Positions 1 to 8,643 of a DNA stretch of 64,000 bases are shown here, one piece after another. The stretch is from the NCBI RefSeq assembly GCF_947495725.1, contig NZ_CANLZZ010000005.1:310001-374000 (forward strand), written 5' to 3'. A program made the translations under genes and the position numbers. How positions within the stretch are numbered: the stretch's first letter is position 1; every line of letters begins with the position of its first letter. The DNA is from an uncultured Lutibacter sp. (GTDB lineage: Bacteria; Bacteroidota; Bacteroidia; Flavobacteriales; Flavobacteriaceae). Under the pieces are notes generated by a model. It was not told the origin of the DNA, did not search any database, and was given only the letters and a program-made list of their open reading frames with translations.

Positions 1-1
1 T

Positions 2-1411
2 GATGGGTATGTAACTTCAGATTGTGGAGCTATTTCAGGTGCTGCAGGAAAACAAGGATATGCAAAAACAGCTTTAGATGCTTCGGCATTGGCTTTAACT
101 GCAGGCATAAATCTAAATTGTGGAGGTACTTATAAAAACTTAAAAAAAGCATTAGAAAAAGGATTAATTACGGAAGAATTAATCAATAAAAGAGTTATCC
201 AATTGTTTAAAACTCGTTTCCGTTTAGGAATGTTTGATAAGCAAGAAGATGTTCCTTTTTCAAAAATTGGACCTGAAGTAATTCATTCAGAAAAGCATAT
301 TGCATTATCTCGAGTAGCAGCACAAAAATCTATTGTTTTATTAAAAAACAAGAATAATGTATTACCACTTTCTCCTGAAATAAAAATTCCTTATGTAACA
401 GGACCTTTCGCAAATTCAAACGATATGTTAATGGGAAGTTATTATGGCGTTAGTACAGGAATGGTAACTATTGTAGAAGGTATTACAGATGCTGTTTCTT
501 TAGGAACTTCATTAAACTATAGAAGTGGAGCTTTGCCGTTTCAACTAAATCCAAACCCAAAAAACTGGGCGCCAAATGTAGCTGCAGAATCTGATGTTAC
601 TATTTGTGTTGTTGGAACAACTGCAGATTTAGAAGGAGAAGGTGTTGATGCAATTGCTTCGGCTCACGGAGGTGATAAACCTAATTTAAAATTGCCAGAA
701 AATCAGATTAAATACATTCATCAAATTATTGAAAAGAAAAAAGATAAACCTTTAATATTGGTAATTGCTAGTGGAGGTCCGGTTTCTTTAGAAGGAATTG
801 AAGAGCATTGCGATGCTATTCTTCAAATTTGGTATCCGGGTGAGCAAGGTGGAAATGCAGTTGCTGATGTGTTGTTTGGAAAAGTATCTCCTTCAGGAAA
901 ATTACCAATTACATTTCCTAAAAACGTAGATCAATTACCATCTTATGATGCATATTCTATGAAAGGTAGAACATATAAATATATGACTAAAGATCCAATG
1001 TTTCCTTTTGGTTATGGGTTAACATATTCGAAAACAGAATTCAGTAACTTGGTTTTAAATTCAACAAAATTGAAGAAAAAAGAAACGTTAGAAGTAACTG
1101 TAGATGTTGAGAATGTTGGGAATTTTGATATTGAAGAAGTAGTACAACTATATATATGTCCAGAAAATGTTTCAGGAGGAATTCCTTTAAAAAGTATGAA
1201 AGGATTTAGTAGAGCTTCATTAAAAAAAGGAGAAAAGAAATCAGTTTCATTTTCAATTAATCCAGAAGATTTAAAAGTTGTAAATGAGGAAGGAGAAAGA
1301 GTTTGGAGAAAAGGTAATTACAAAATAGTAGTTGGAAATGCATCACCGGGAGATTTAAGTGTAAAACTTGGAGCATCAGTTCCTCAAACAGCAATAATTC
1401 AACTGAAATAA
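2..1411 (+). CDS. Glycoside hydrolase family 3 (beta-xylosidase/beta-glucosidase type), 5' end outside window
   Basis: Exo-acting retaining glycosidase that removes beta-linked sugars from non-reducing ends. The frame is open from the first bases of the window, so the N-terminal half of the catalytic barrel is missing. The first residues carry the GH3 nucleophile motif YVTSDCGA (Asp codon at 20-22), a form typical of beta-xylosidase-like members. Next come the alpha/beta sandwich domain, with SDVTICVVG and a GEGVD acid/base-type loop, and a C-terminal fibronectin-III-like domain rich in VDVENVGN/VVQLYI. The stop is 12 bp before the next gene, so the two are probably cotranscribed. Family assignment is firm; the exact sugar (xylose, glucose or other) is inferred only. 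Confidence 0.9.
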   Translation, partial: DGYVTSDCGAISGAAGKQGYAKTALDASALALTAGINLNCGGTYKNLKKALEKGLITEELINKRVIQLFKTRFRLGMFDKQEDVPFSKIGPEVIHSEKHIALSRVAAQKSIVLLKNKNNVLPLSPEIKIPYVTGPFANSNDMLMGSYYGVSTGMVTIVEGITDAVSLGTSLNYRSGALPFQLNPNPKNWAPNVAAESDVTICVVGTTADLEGEGVDAIASAHGGDKPNLKLPENQIKYIHQIIEKKKDKPLILVIASGGPVSLEGIEEHCDAILQIWYPGEQGGNAVADVLFGKVSPSGKLPITFPKNVDQLPSYDAYSMKGRTYKYMTKDPMFPFGYGLTYSKTEFSNLVLNSTKLKKKETLEVTVDVENVGNFDIEEVVQLYICPENVSGGIPLKSMKGFSRASLKKGEKKSVSFSINPEDLKVVNEEGERVWRKGNYKIVVGNASPGDLSVKLGASVPQTAIIQLK

Positions 1412-1423
1412 AACATACATTTA

Positions 1424-3100
1424 ATGAATAAAATATTTTCAATCTTAGTAATGGCTTTAATTTTTGTGCAAACCAGTTTTGCACAAATCAATGTTTATGA
1501 AAAACCTAGATCAAATACACTTGTAAAAACTGTTCAATGGGAAGTAAATGATTTACTTTTTAAAACAAGAAAAAATGTTAAATCACCACACAAAAAAAGT
1601 GTTTTTGCAATTGTAAAAGGAAGAGATGGGGAACAAAAAATACCGTTGTTTTATAATGGAAATAAAGAGTGGGTTTTTCGTTATTCAAGTTCAACAATTG
1701 GAACTAAATCATATGTTTTAGAATCTGAAGTAAAAGAGTTGAATGGTAGAAGAGGTAAGTTTGTTATTTCAGAAAATAAGAAAAAAGAACGTCACGGAGG
1801 AATTGTAAAAAATGAAGATGACAAAAGACATTTTTATTATGAAGATGGTTCACACTATTTTAATCTTGCTTTTGAGTGCGATTGGTTATTTGCATTAGAT
1901 TATGGTCAAAAAGAAATTTCTAAAACAAAACATCTATTAAATTTAATAAACCAAAACGGATTCAATCAGATTGTTATGAATGTGTATGCTTATGATCCGG
2001 ATTTAGATTGGGTTGAAGATGAACAATTGAAGAAAAATCCACAACACGATTATGGTGAGAGAGAAGATATTTTTCCTTTTTTAGGTTCTAATTCCAATCC
2101 CGATTATTCAGATTTAAATTACGATTTTTTCAAGCATTTTGATAAAGTAATTGCAGCAATGCACGATAAAGAAATTGTGAGTCATTTAATGATTTATGTT
2201 TGGAATAAGCGTGTTGCTTGGCCTAAAGCAGGTTCGGATGCAGATAATATGTATTACGATTATATTATTAAAAGGTATCAAGCATTTCCTAATATGATTT
2301 GGGATGTTTCTAAAGAAGCAGCAAATAAAATTGCAATTGAACAAAATGAAAATATTGTTGAGCATATTGAAGAACGAATAGATCGTACTAGAAATTTAGA
2401 TTCATTCAATCGTTTAGTATCGGTACATGATTTTGGTTTTTGTAAAAATCATAAAGATCAAGTTGATTTTATTTCTACACAAGATTGGAAACTATCATTG
2501 CACGAAAGTATGTTAAAAGTGTATAATCTTTTTCCAGATAAACCTGTATTTAATATTGAACACGGAGGATACGAAGAATCGCCTTACAATGTTTTTCCTG
2601 GTGGATTTTCTAATGCTGAAGAGTGTTTAAGAAGAAATTATGAATGTCTATTCGCAGGAGTTTACACAACTTATTATTGGCAAGCTGCATCTTGGAATGC
2701 TATTATTCACAATCCGTTTGAACAGCCAGAAGGCGTTAAAAAACCACGATTTGATTATTTCAAAAATATGAGAAAACTGTTCAATACAGTAAATTTTGAA
2801 AACTTTAAACCAGTTTCCAAATACAATCCAAGATCATACACTTTATCTAATACTAAAGAAGGTGTTGTAATGCAGTATTTCCCTAAGGAAGTACATTCAG
2901 ACGATATAAAACGAATGCTAAGCACCGAATTTAATTATGAAAATGCTACGTGGCATTGGTTTAACACAATAACAGGAGAATTTACAAAAGAAGAAAAGCT
3001 GGTATTTAAACATAAATATGGCTTTTGGGATTGGCGTCCTTGGAGAAATGAGGCTGATGCTATATTAATTATAAAAAATCTAGAATATAAAAAAAATTAA
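1424..3100 (+). CDS. DUF5060/DUF4038-type secreted glycoside hydrolase-like protein
   Basis: A 558-aa protein with a signal peptide ending near ...TSFAQ. Residues of about 25-95 resemble the DUF5060 beta-sandwich (VQWEVNDLLF, then EWVFRYSSSTIGTKSY). A (beta/alpha)8-barrel region of the DUF4038 kind follows from about residue 135 (HYFNLAFECDWLFAL). A conserved acidic/His motif, NIEHGGYE with Glu379, sits on a late barrel strand and is a candidate catalytic site. Proteins with this architecture occur in polysaccharide-utilisation loci and are related to GH140/apiosidase-like barrels, but the substrate cannot be read here. It lies 12 bp after the GH3 gene and 10 bp before a sulfatase, so it belongs to the same operon. 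Confidence 0.75.
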   Translation: MNKIFSILVMALIFVQTSFAQINVYEKPRSNTLVKTVQWEVNDLLFKTRKNVKSPHKKSVFAIVKGRDGEQKIPLFYNGNKEWVFRYSSSTIGTKSYVLESEVKELNGRRGKFVISENKKKERHGGIVKNEDDKRHFYYEDGSHYFNLAFECDWLFALDYGQKEISKTKHLLNLINQNGFNQIVMNVYAYDPDLDWVEDEQLKKNPQHDYGEREDIFPFLGSNSNPDYSDLNYDFFKHFDKVIAAMHDKEIVSHLMIYVWNKRVAWPKAGSDADNMYYDYIIKRYQAFPNMIWDVSKEAANKIAIEQNENIVEHIEERIDRTRNLDSFNRLVSVHDFGFCKNHKDQVDFISTQDWKLSLHESMLKVYNLFPDKPVFNIEHGGYEESPYNVFPGGFSNAEECLRRNYECLFAGVYTTYYWQAASWNAIIHNPFEQPEGVKKPRFDYFKNMRKLFNTVNFENFKPVSKYNPRSYTLSNTKEGVVMQYFPKEVHSDDIKRMLSTEFNYENATWHWFNTITGEFTKEEKLVFKHKYGFWDWRPWRNEADAILIIKNLEYKKN

Positions 3101-3110
3101 AATTTATAAA

Positions 3111-4619
3111 ATGAAACTAAAAAAAATGTTCACATTCCTATTATTTATAGGACTATTATCAGCAAATGCTCAAACTAAACCCAATATAGTTGTAATTTAT
3201 TTAGACGATTTAGGCTACGGAGATTTAAGTGCTTACGGAGCAACTGAATTACAAACACCAAATATGGATGTTTTGGCAAATGATGGAGTAAAATTCACAA
3301 ATGGTTATGCAACTTCAGCAACGTGTACTCCAAGTCGTTATGGTTTATTAACAGGAGTTTACCCTTGGAGAAATGCAAAAGCTAGAATTCTTCCGGGTTC
3401 AGCCCCATTAATTATTTCAACAAAACAAGAAACGTTACCAAAAATGTTGAAAAGAGCAGGATATCAAACTGCTATCGTTGGTAAATGGCATTTAGGTTTG
3501 GGTGAAGGAAATGTAAATTGGAACGAGCATATAACACCTGGTCCAAACGAAGTTGGTTTTGATGATGCGTATATTTTAGCAGCAACACAAGATCGTACGC
3601 CTACAGTTTATATTAAAGATGGTTACATTGATGGTTTAGATAAAAACGATCCTGTTTATGTAAGTTATAAAAAGAATTTTGAAGGTGAACCTACGGGAAA
3701 AGACAATCCTGAATTAACAACTATGAAATGGCATCACGGGCACAATAATAGTATTGTAAACGGAATTCCAAGAATAGGTTATATGAAAGGTGGGGAAGCT
3801 GCAAAATGGAGCGATGTTGATATGGCAGACCACTTTTTAGAAAAAGCTCAAGCTTATGTTAAGAGCCACAAAAGCAAACCATTCTTTTTATACTATGCAT
3901 TGCAACAACCGCACGTACCGCGTACTCCAAACCCTCGTTTTGTAGGTAAATCTGGAATGGGACCTCGTGGAGATGTTATTTTAGAAGCAGATTGGTGTAT
4001 TGGCGAATTTATGAAAACATTGAAAGATGAAGGTATTTTAGAAAATACATTAATTGTTTTTTCAAGTGATAACGGACCTGTTTTACAAGATGGTTATTAT
4101 GATGATGCTATTGAGAAATTAGGAAAACATACTCCTGCAGGTAAACTACGAGGAGGAAAATATAGTTTGTTTGATGCAGGTACTCGTGTGCCTTTTATGG
4201 CGTATTGGAAAGGAACAATTAAACCAAACGAATCAGATGCTTTAATTTGTCAGGTTGATTTATTGGCTTCACTAGCAAAATTGGTTGATGAAAATGCTGA
4301 TATGAGTGATAGTGAAAATATGTTACCTGTATTATTAGGTAAAAGCAAAAAAGGACGTAAAAATCTAGTTTTAGAAGCTGGTGGAAAAACGTCATATAGA
4401 ACTAAAGAATGGGTTTTAATTCCTCCTTATAAAGGAGCGAAAATGAGTTGGAATTCTTTTGTTGAAACTGGAGTTGACACCGAGTTTCAATTGTATAATT
4501 TAAAGGATGATGTTGGTCAAACTAACAATTTAGCAAAATCTAATCCTAAAATGCTAAAAAAACTATTGGCTGAATTTGAAGCTATTAGAGGAAAAGATTA
4601 TTCAAATTTTAAAAAGTAA
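3111..4619 (+). CDS. S1-family sulfatase (arylsulfatase A-like)
   Basis: Periplasmic or secreted sulfate-ester hydrolase with signal peptide MKLKKMFTFLLFIGLLSANA. S1 hallmarks visible are metal ligands Asp32-Asp33 (YLDDLGYGD), the formylglycine motif C72-T-P-S-R, the sulfate-binding Lys125/His127 in VGKWHLG, an SSDNGP metal-binding motif and a later Lys in LRGGK. The 502-aa length is normal for the family. Activity needs Cys72 converted to formylglycine by a maturation enzyme that is not encoded in this window. It is the last gene of the first operon block; a hairpin repeat follows. All catalytic positions checked look canonical. The sulfated sugar is unknown. Confidence 0.93.
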   Translation: MKLKKMFTFLLFIGLLSANAQTKPNIVVIYLDDLGYGDLSAYGATELQTPNMDVLANDGVKFTNGYATSATCTPSRYGLLTGVYPWRNAKARILPGSAPLIISTKQETLPKMLKRAGYQTAIVGKWHLGLGEGNVNWNEHITPGPNEVGFDDAYILAATQDRTPTVYIKDGYIDGLDKNDPVYVSYKKNFEGEPTGKDNPELTTMKWHHGHNNSIVNGIPRIGYMKGGEAAKWSDVDMADHFLEKAQAYVKSHKSKPFFLYYALQQPHVPRTPNPRFVGKSGMGPRGDVILEADWCIGEFMKTLKDEGILENTLIVFSSDNGPVLQDGYYDDAIEKLGKHTPAGKLRGGKYSLFDAGTRVPFMAYWKGTIKPNESDALICQVDLLASLAKLVDENADMSDSENMLPVLLGKSKKGRKNLVLEAGGKTSYRTKEWVLIPPYKGAKMSWNSFVETGVDTEFQLYNLKDDVGQTNNLAKSNPKMLKKLLAEFEAIRGKDYSNFKK

Positions 4620-4643
4620 AATTTTATAAAATAAAAGAAACTT

Positions 4644-4725
4644 GTCATTCTGAATGTAGTGCAACGAAATGAAGAATCTCTTTACTCAGTATTTCGTGAG
4701 ATTCTTCACTATCGTTCAGAATGAC
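4644..4725. repeat. Intergenic hairpin repeat (Bacteroidota-type palindromic element)
   Basis: An imperfect inverted repeat fills much of the 218-bp gap between the sulfatase and the next GH3 gene. Outer arms GTCATTCTGAA (4644-4654) and TTCAGAATGAC (4715-4725) are exact complements, as are inner arms GAAGAATCTC (4671-4680) and GAGATTCTTC (4698-4707). A transcript would fold into a long stem. Very similar GTCATTCTGA...GAATCTC hairpins recur between genes in many Bacteroidota genomes. It could act as a terminator, an mRNA stabiliser or a REP/MITE-like mobile repeat; the sequence alone does not say which. Confidence 0.8.
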
Positions 4726-4837
4726 AGTTCAATCTTATTTGCTAAAAATGAAAGAAATGAGTAAACAAGTCTATGTTGACGAAGATTTTGTTTTTAAAGT
4801 TATTAGAATTAAAACAAATATATTATAAAGGAATAAA

Positions 4838-7219
4838 ATGAATATTTTCAAGAAAATTACATTCATCATATTTGCATTGTTTTTAACGTGTAATACACCT
4901 ACTAATAAAGTTATTGAAATTACCAAGCCAATTCCATTTTCAACTCCAGAAATTGATACTAAAGTTGAAGCCATTCTGTCTGAAATGACTATGGATGAAA
5001 AATTAGCTCAAATACAAGGCACACGTATTAGAGATATTATGGTTGATGGAAAAATTTCATTAGAAAAGTTTAAAGAACATATTCCATATGGAATTGGTCA
5101 TTTTTGTCAGTTTTCTTCGGGTCAAGATTTAGAACCAAATGAATTAAGAGATTTAGTACGTGAAATTCAACACTTATTAGTTTCAGAAACAAGGTTAAAA
5201 ATTCCGGCTATTTTTCACGAAGAAGCTATAACAGGTTTTGCCACAAAAGGTGCTACTACTTTTCCTCAGCAAATTGGCGTTGCTTGTACTTGGAATCCTG
5301 AATTAGTAACTAAAATGACCAAATCTACTGCTGTAAGTATGAGAGCCGCTGGAGCAACATTTGCGTTGTCTCCTATGCTTGATATTAGTAGAAGTGCACA
5401 TTTTAACAGACATCAAGAAAGTTATGGTGAAGACGCTTATTTAACTTCTAAAATGGGAGTCTCTTTTGTAAAAGGTTTACAAGGAAACGATTTAAAAACC
5501 GGAGTAGCTGCAACCGTAAAACATTTTGCTGGTTACGGAACCGCTAATAATGATTCAAAAGAATTATACGAAGAATATTTAATGCCACACGAAGCTTGTA
5601 TTAAAATTGGTGGAGCCAAAAGTGTAATGCCTTCATATGGTGTTTACAAAACAATTCCTGTTGTTGCAAACCAAATTATGTTGGAGCAAATGCTTCGAAG
5701 AGAAATTGGTTTTGATGGATTGATTGTTAGTGATTATGGTTCAATTAATTTACTTCATAAAAAATATAAAGTTGCAAAAGATTCTGTTATGGCAGGTGCT
5801 ATGGCTTTAAATGCAGGTGTAGATATTGAATTGTCTTCACCAACTATGTATCCAAAATTAGACGAAGCATTAAAGCAAGGACACGTAACTGAAAAACAAA
5901 TTAATACAGCTGTTAAACGTTCTTTAATTATGAAAGCACGTTTGGGGTTATTAGATAAAAATCCAACTTTTGGTAAAGATGGAGATTTAGATTTTGATTC
6001 TGCTGAAAATAGAAAGTTAGCGTATGAAACTGCAAGTCAATCTATTGTATTATTAAAAAATAATGGAGTACTTCCTATAAAAAAGGACGTGAAAAAAATA
6101 GCGTTGGTTGGTCCAAATGCTGCTTCTGTTCACGGTTTATTAGGTGATTATACCTACCAAGGAATGCGCGCCTTTTGGAAACAATCGGAATTTGATAGCA
6201 ACAATCCAAAACTAGTTACTTTAAAAGAAGGATTAGCAAGTAAATTGGGCGAAAATGTTCAATTGGAGTATGAACGTGGGTGCGATTGGAGTGCTAAACT
6301 AGAAGCTAAAATTGATAAAAAGAATTTTGGTGATAGTAGAATTGAAAAATTAAAGTTGTTAACTATTAAAAATCAACCTCAACCAGATTTGCAGAATGCT
6401 TTAAAAATTTCAGGAGAAAGTGATGTAATTATTGCTGCAATGGGTGAAAACTTGTATTTAAATGGAGAAGGAAGATGGAGAAAAGGTATTGCATTACCCG
6501 GACAACAAGAGGCTTTTGTTGAAAAATTGATTGCAACTGGAAAGCCAGTTATTTTAGTAATGTTTAGTGGAAGACAGGAAGAAATTAGCAAACTAGAAGG
6601 TAAATGTGCTGCAATTATACAAGCTTGGTTTACTGGTGAAGAAGGGGGAAATGCTGTAGCAGATATTTTATTGGGTAATACAAATCCTTCTGGTAAATTA
6701 TGTGTTTCATATCCTAAAACGCAAGAAAAGGTTGAAATTAATTATAAAGATGGCTATCCAAATAAAGATTTAGTTCAATATCCTTTTGGGTATGGTTTGT
6801 CATATTCAACATTTGAATATTCCAATTTTAAAATGAATGCTGAAGCAACAATTACTGATAATCGTTTTTCAATTTCATTTAATTTAAAAAACTCAAGTGC
6901 TATTGATGGAGATGAAGTTGTACAATTATATGTTTCTCCAGTTGAAGAAAATTCAACAATGAAACCAATTCAATTAAAAGGATTTCAACGTGTTTCTTTA
7001 AAATCGGGAGAAGAAAAAACAGTAACATTTAATGTTTCTCCTCAACAATTGGCTCAATACACAAACAATAAATGGATTGTTGAAAGTGGAAATTATGAAT
7101 TTAAAATTGGTGCATCTTGTACCGATATTAAGTTAAATGGAGTTATTAACTTAAAAGGTGAAAATACCATTCTAAACAATGGAAGAGAGGTTTTCTTCAC
7201 TAAAAATGAAATAAAATAA
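4838..7219 (+). CDS. Glycoside hydrolase family 3 beta-glycosidase, lipoprotein
   Basis: Complete 793-aa GH3 exo-beta-glycosidase. The N-terminus (FIIFALFLTC) looks like a Bacteroidota lipoprotein signal with Cys18, so the enzyme is probably anchored in a membrane. The barrel domain covers roughly residues 45-385 and ends in the nucleophile motif GLIVSDYGS (Asp299). The sandwich domain runs to about 640 with the acid/base-type loop NGEGRWR, and a fibronectin-III-like domain completes the protein. KHFAGYG is the usual GH3 sugar-binding KH motif. The SDYG form resembles beta-glucosidases and differs from the SDCG form at the start of the window, so the two GH3 enzymes probably act on different sugars. 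It opens an operon with the next gene 19 bp downstream. Confidence 0.92.
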   Translation: MNIFKKITFIIFALFLTCNTPTNKVIEITKPIPFSTPEIDTKVEAILSEMTMDEKLAQIQGTRIRDIMVDGKISLEKFKEHIPYGIGHFCQFSSGQDLEPNELRDLVREIQHLLVSETRLKIPAIFHEEAITGFATKGATTFPQQIGVACTWNPELVTKMTKSTAVSMRAAGATFALSPMLDISRSAHFNRHQESYGEDAYLTSKMGVSFVKGLQGNDLKTGVAATVKHFAGYGTANNDSKELYEEYLMPHEACIKIGGAKSVMPSYGVYKTIPVVANQIMLEQMLRREIGFDGLIVSDYGSINLLHKKYKVAKDSVMAGAMALNAGVDIELSSPTMYPKLDEALKQGHVTEKQINTAVKRSLIMKARLGLLDKNPTFGKDGDLDFDSAENRKLAYETASQSIVLLKNNGVLPIKKDVKKIALVGPNAASVHGLLGDYTYQGMRAFWKQSEFDSNNPKLVTLKEGLASKLGENVQLEYERGCDWSAKLEAKIDKKNFGDSRIEKLKLLTIKNQPQPDLQNALKISGESDVIIAAMGENLYLNGEGRWRKGIALPGQQEAFVEKLIATGKPVILVMFSGRQEEISKLEGKCAAIIQAWFTGEEGGNAVADILLGNTNPSGKLCVSYPKTQEKVEINYKDGYPNKDLVQYPFGYGLSYSTFEYSNFKMNAEATITDNRFSISFNLKNSSAIDGDEVVQLYVSPVEENSTMKPIQLKGFQRVSLKSGEEKTVTFNVSPQQLAQYTNNKWIVESGNYEFKIGASCTDIKLNGVINLKGENTILNNGREVFFTKNEIK

Positions 7220-7238
7220 CATCAAAAAATAGATAAAG

Positions 7239-8633
7239 ATGAAATCATTAATTAAACAAATTTCAATTCTAACACTTATTACTTTAGTGCTTTTTAGTTG
7301 TAATGAAGTTAAAAAAAAGAAGGAAGTTGAAAATAACATTTCTGAAGCTAAGCATAAACCAGTAAAAATTGATGTAATTGTCCCAGAACACGGTATGGCA
7401 GATCCACATGCGTGGGTTGAAAATGATAGAGTTTATATTATTTGTGGTCACGATAAATCTTGGGATCCAACTTCTTCATTTCCTATGGATAGATGGGAAC
7501 TTTGGTCTTCTGCAGATTTAATTAATTGGGAATTTCATAGAAATTTGTTACCACAAGACACCTACATTGGTGACCAACCAAATTGTTGGGCTGGTGATAT
7601 TTGTGAAAGAGATGGGAAATATTATTGGTTCTTTTCAAATAGAAATATTGATACCGGTGTAATGGTAGCTGATGAAATTACTGGTGAGTATAAAGATTTA
7701 TTAGGTAAACCATTATTACCTAAGGGAATTGTGCCAGTTCATCCATACGATCCTGAAATATTCATAGAAAACGATGTGTATACTATTTGTTTTGGTGTAG
7801 GTAAATATTATATGGCAACATTGGCTAAGGATATGAAATCTTTAGACACTGAACCAAAGAAAATTATTATTCAAGATAAAAATGGGAAGGAATTAAGTGC
7901 AGAAGATAAACCTACATTATTTAAACGAAATGATTGGTACTATTTAGTGTATGGAAGTAGATATTCAATGTCTAAAAACTTATACGGACCTTATGAATTT
8001 CAAGGAGCATTTTTAAGTGGAGGGCATACAAGTTTCTTTGATTGGAAAGGTCAAAAATATGTTATGCAAGAAAATCATGATATTAGCGCTTTTTATAGAG
8101 GAGCAAGTTTAAAACCAGTAAACTTTAATGAAGATGGAACTATAATAATTCCGGCAGATGATAGGATGTACCCAGCTCCAGGAAGACCTTTTGAGTTTAA
8201 AAATAGCACTATGGGCTGGAAAGCTTTAAATGGAACTTCAGCAGAGTTTAAAGATGGTAAATTAATTGGAACTATTTCAGATAAAAATGCTGTTATAAGA
8301 AGTGCACCTTGGTTATATACCGATACCAGATTATGCTCTAAAGTAACTTTTAATATTAAAAACAATAGCGCAGCTAAAGAAATGAAATTCGCTATTTATA
8401 CCAGAGATGAAAAAGAAAATGGTTTTTGGACAGTTGGTACAAAGCCTGTTAATTGGAATGAAAAACAATGGATAAGTATTCCAATTTCTTCAAATGACAC
8501 TGAATTTAAAACTTATACCATTGAATTAAATCAGTTTAATGAAGTAAAAAATAGGTTAATGCAAATTGCAATTCAACCAGCTACAGATGCAACTTCTGGT
8601 ACTTGGGAAATTGAAGAAATAAGAATAGAATAA
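7239..8633 (+). CDS. Family 43-like five-bladed propeller glycosidase, lipoprotein
   Basis: 464-aa lipoprotein (LVLFSC near residue 21) whose residues of about 45-310 look like a GH43/clan F beta-propeller: MADPHAWVEND supplies the general-base Asp, and DPEIFIENDVY and KPTLFKRNDWYYLVYG give the repeating blade pattern. The C-terminal 150 residues look like a beta-sandwich, possibly carbohydrate-binding. GH43-type enzymes release arabinose, xylose or galactose side chains; which one applies here is not visible. The gene starts 19 bp after GH3 and ends 10 bp before a sulfatase, inside the same operon. The call is to fold and family; the subfamily is not assigned. Confidence 0.78.
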   Translation: MKSLIKQISILTLITLVLFSCNEVKKKKEVENNISEAKHKPVKIDVIVPEHGMADPHAWVENDRVYIICGHDKSWDPTSSFPMDRWELWSSADLINWEFHRNLLPQDTYIGDQPNCWAGDICERDGKYYWFFSNRNIDTGVMVADEITGEYKDLLGKPLLPKGIVPVHPYDPEIFIENDVYTICFGVGKYYMATLAKDMKSLDTEPKKIIIQDKNGKELSAEDKPTLFKRNDWYYLVYGSRYSMSKNLYGPYEFQGAFLSGGHTSFFDWKGQKYVMQENHDISAFYRGASLKPVNFNEDGTIIIPADDRMYPAPGRPFEFKNSTMGWKALNGTSAEFKDGKLIGTISDKNAVIRSAPWLYTDTRLCSKVTFNIKNNSAAKEMKFAIYTRDEKENGFWTVGTKPVNWNEKQWISIPISSNDTEFKTYTIELNQFNEVKNRLMQIAIQPATDATSGTWEIEEIRIE

Positions 8634-8643
8634 AAATTAACTC

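Noticed and set aside
4748-4828. Short frame of 26 codons (MKEMSKQVYVDEDF...) before the GH3 gene
   Set aside because: No ribosome-binding context, low complexity and no recognisable family; more likely leader DNA.
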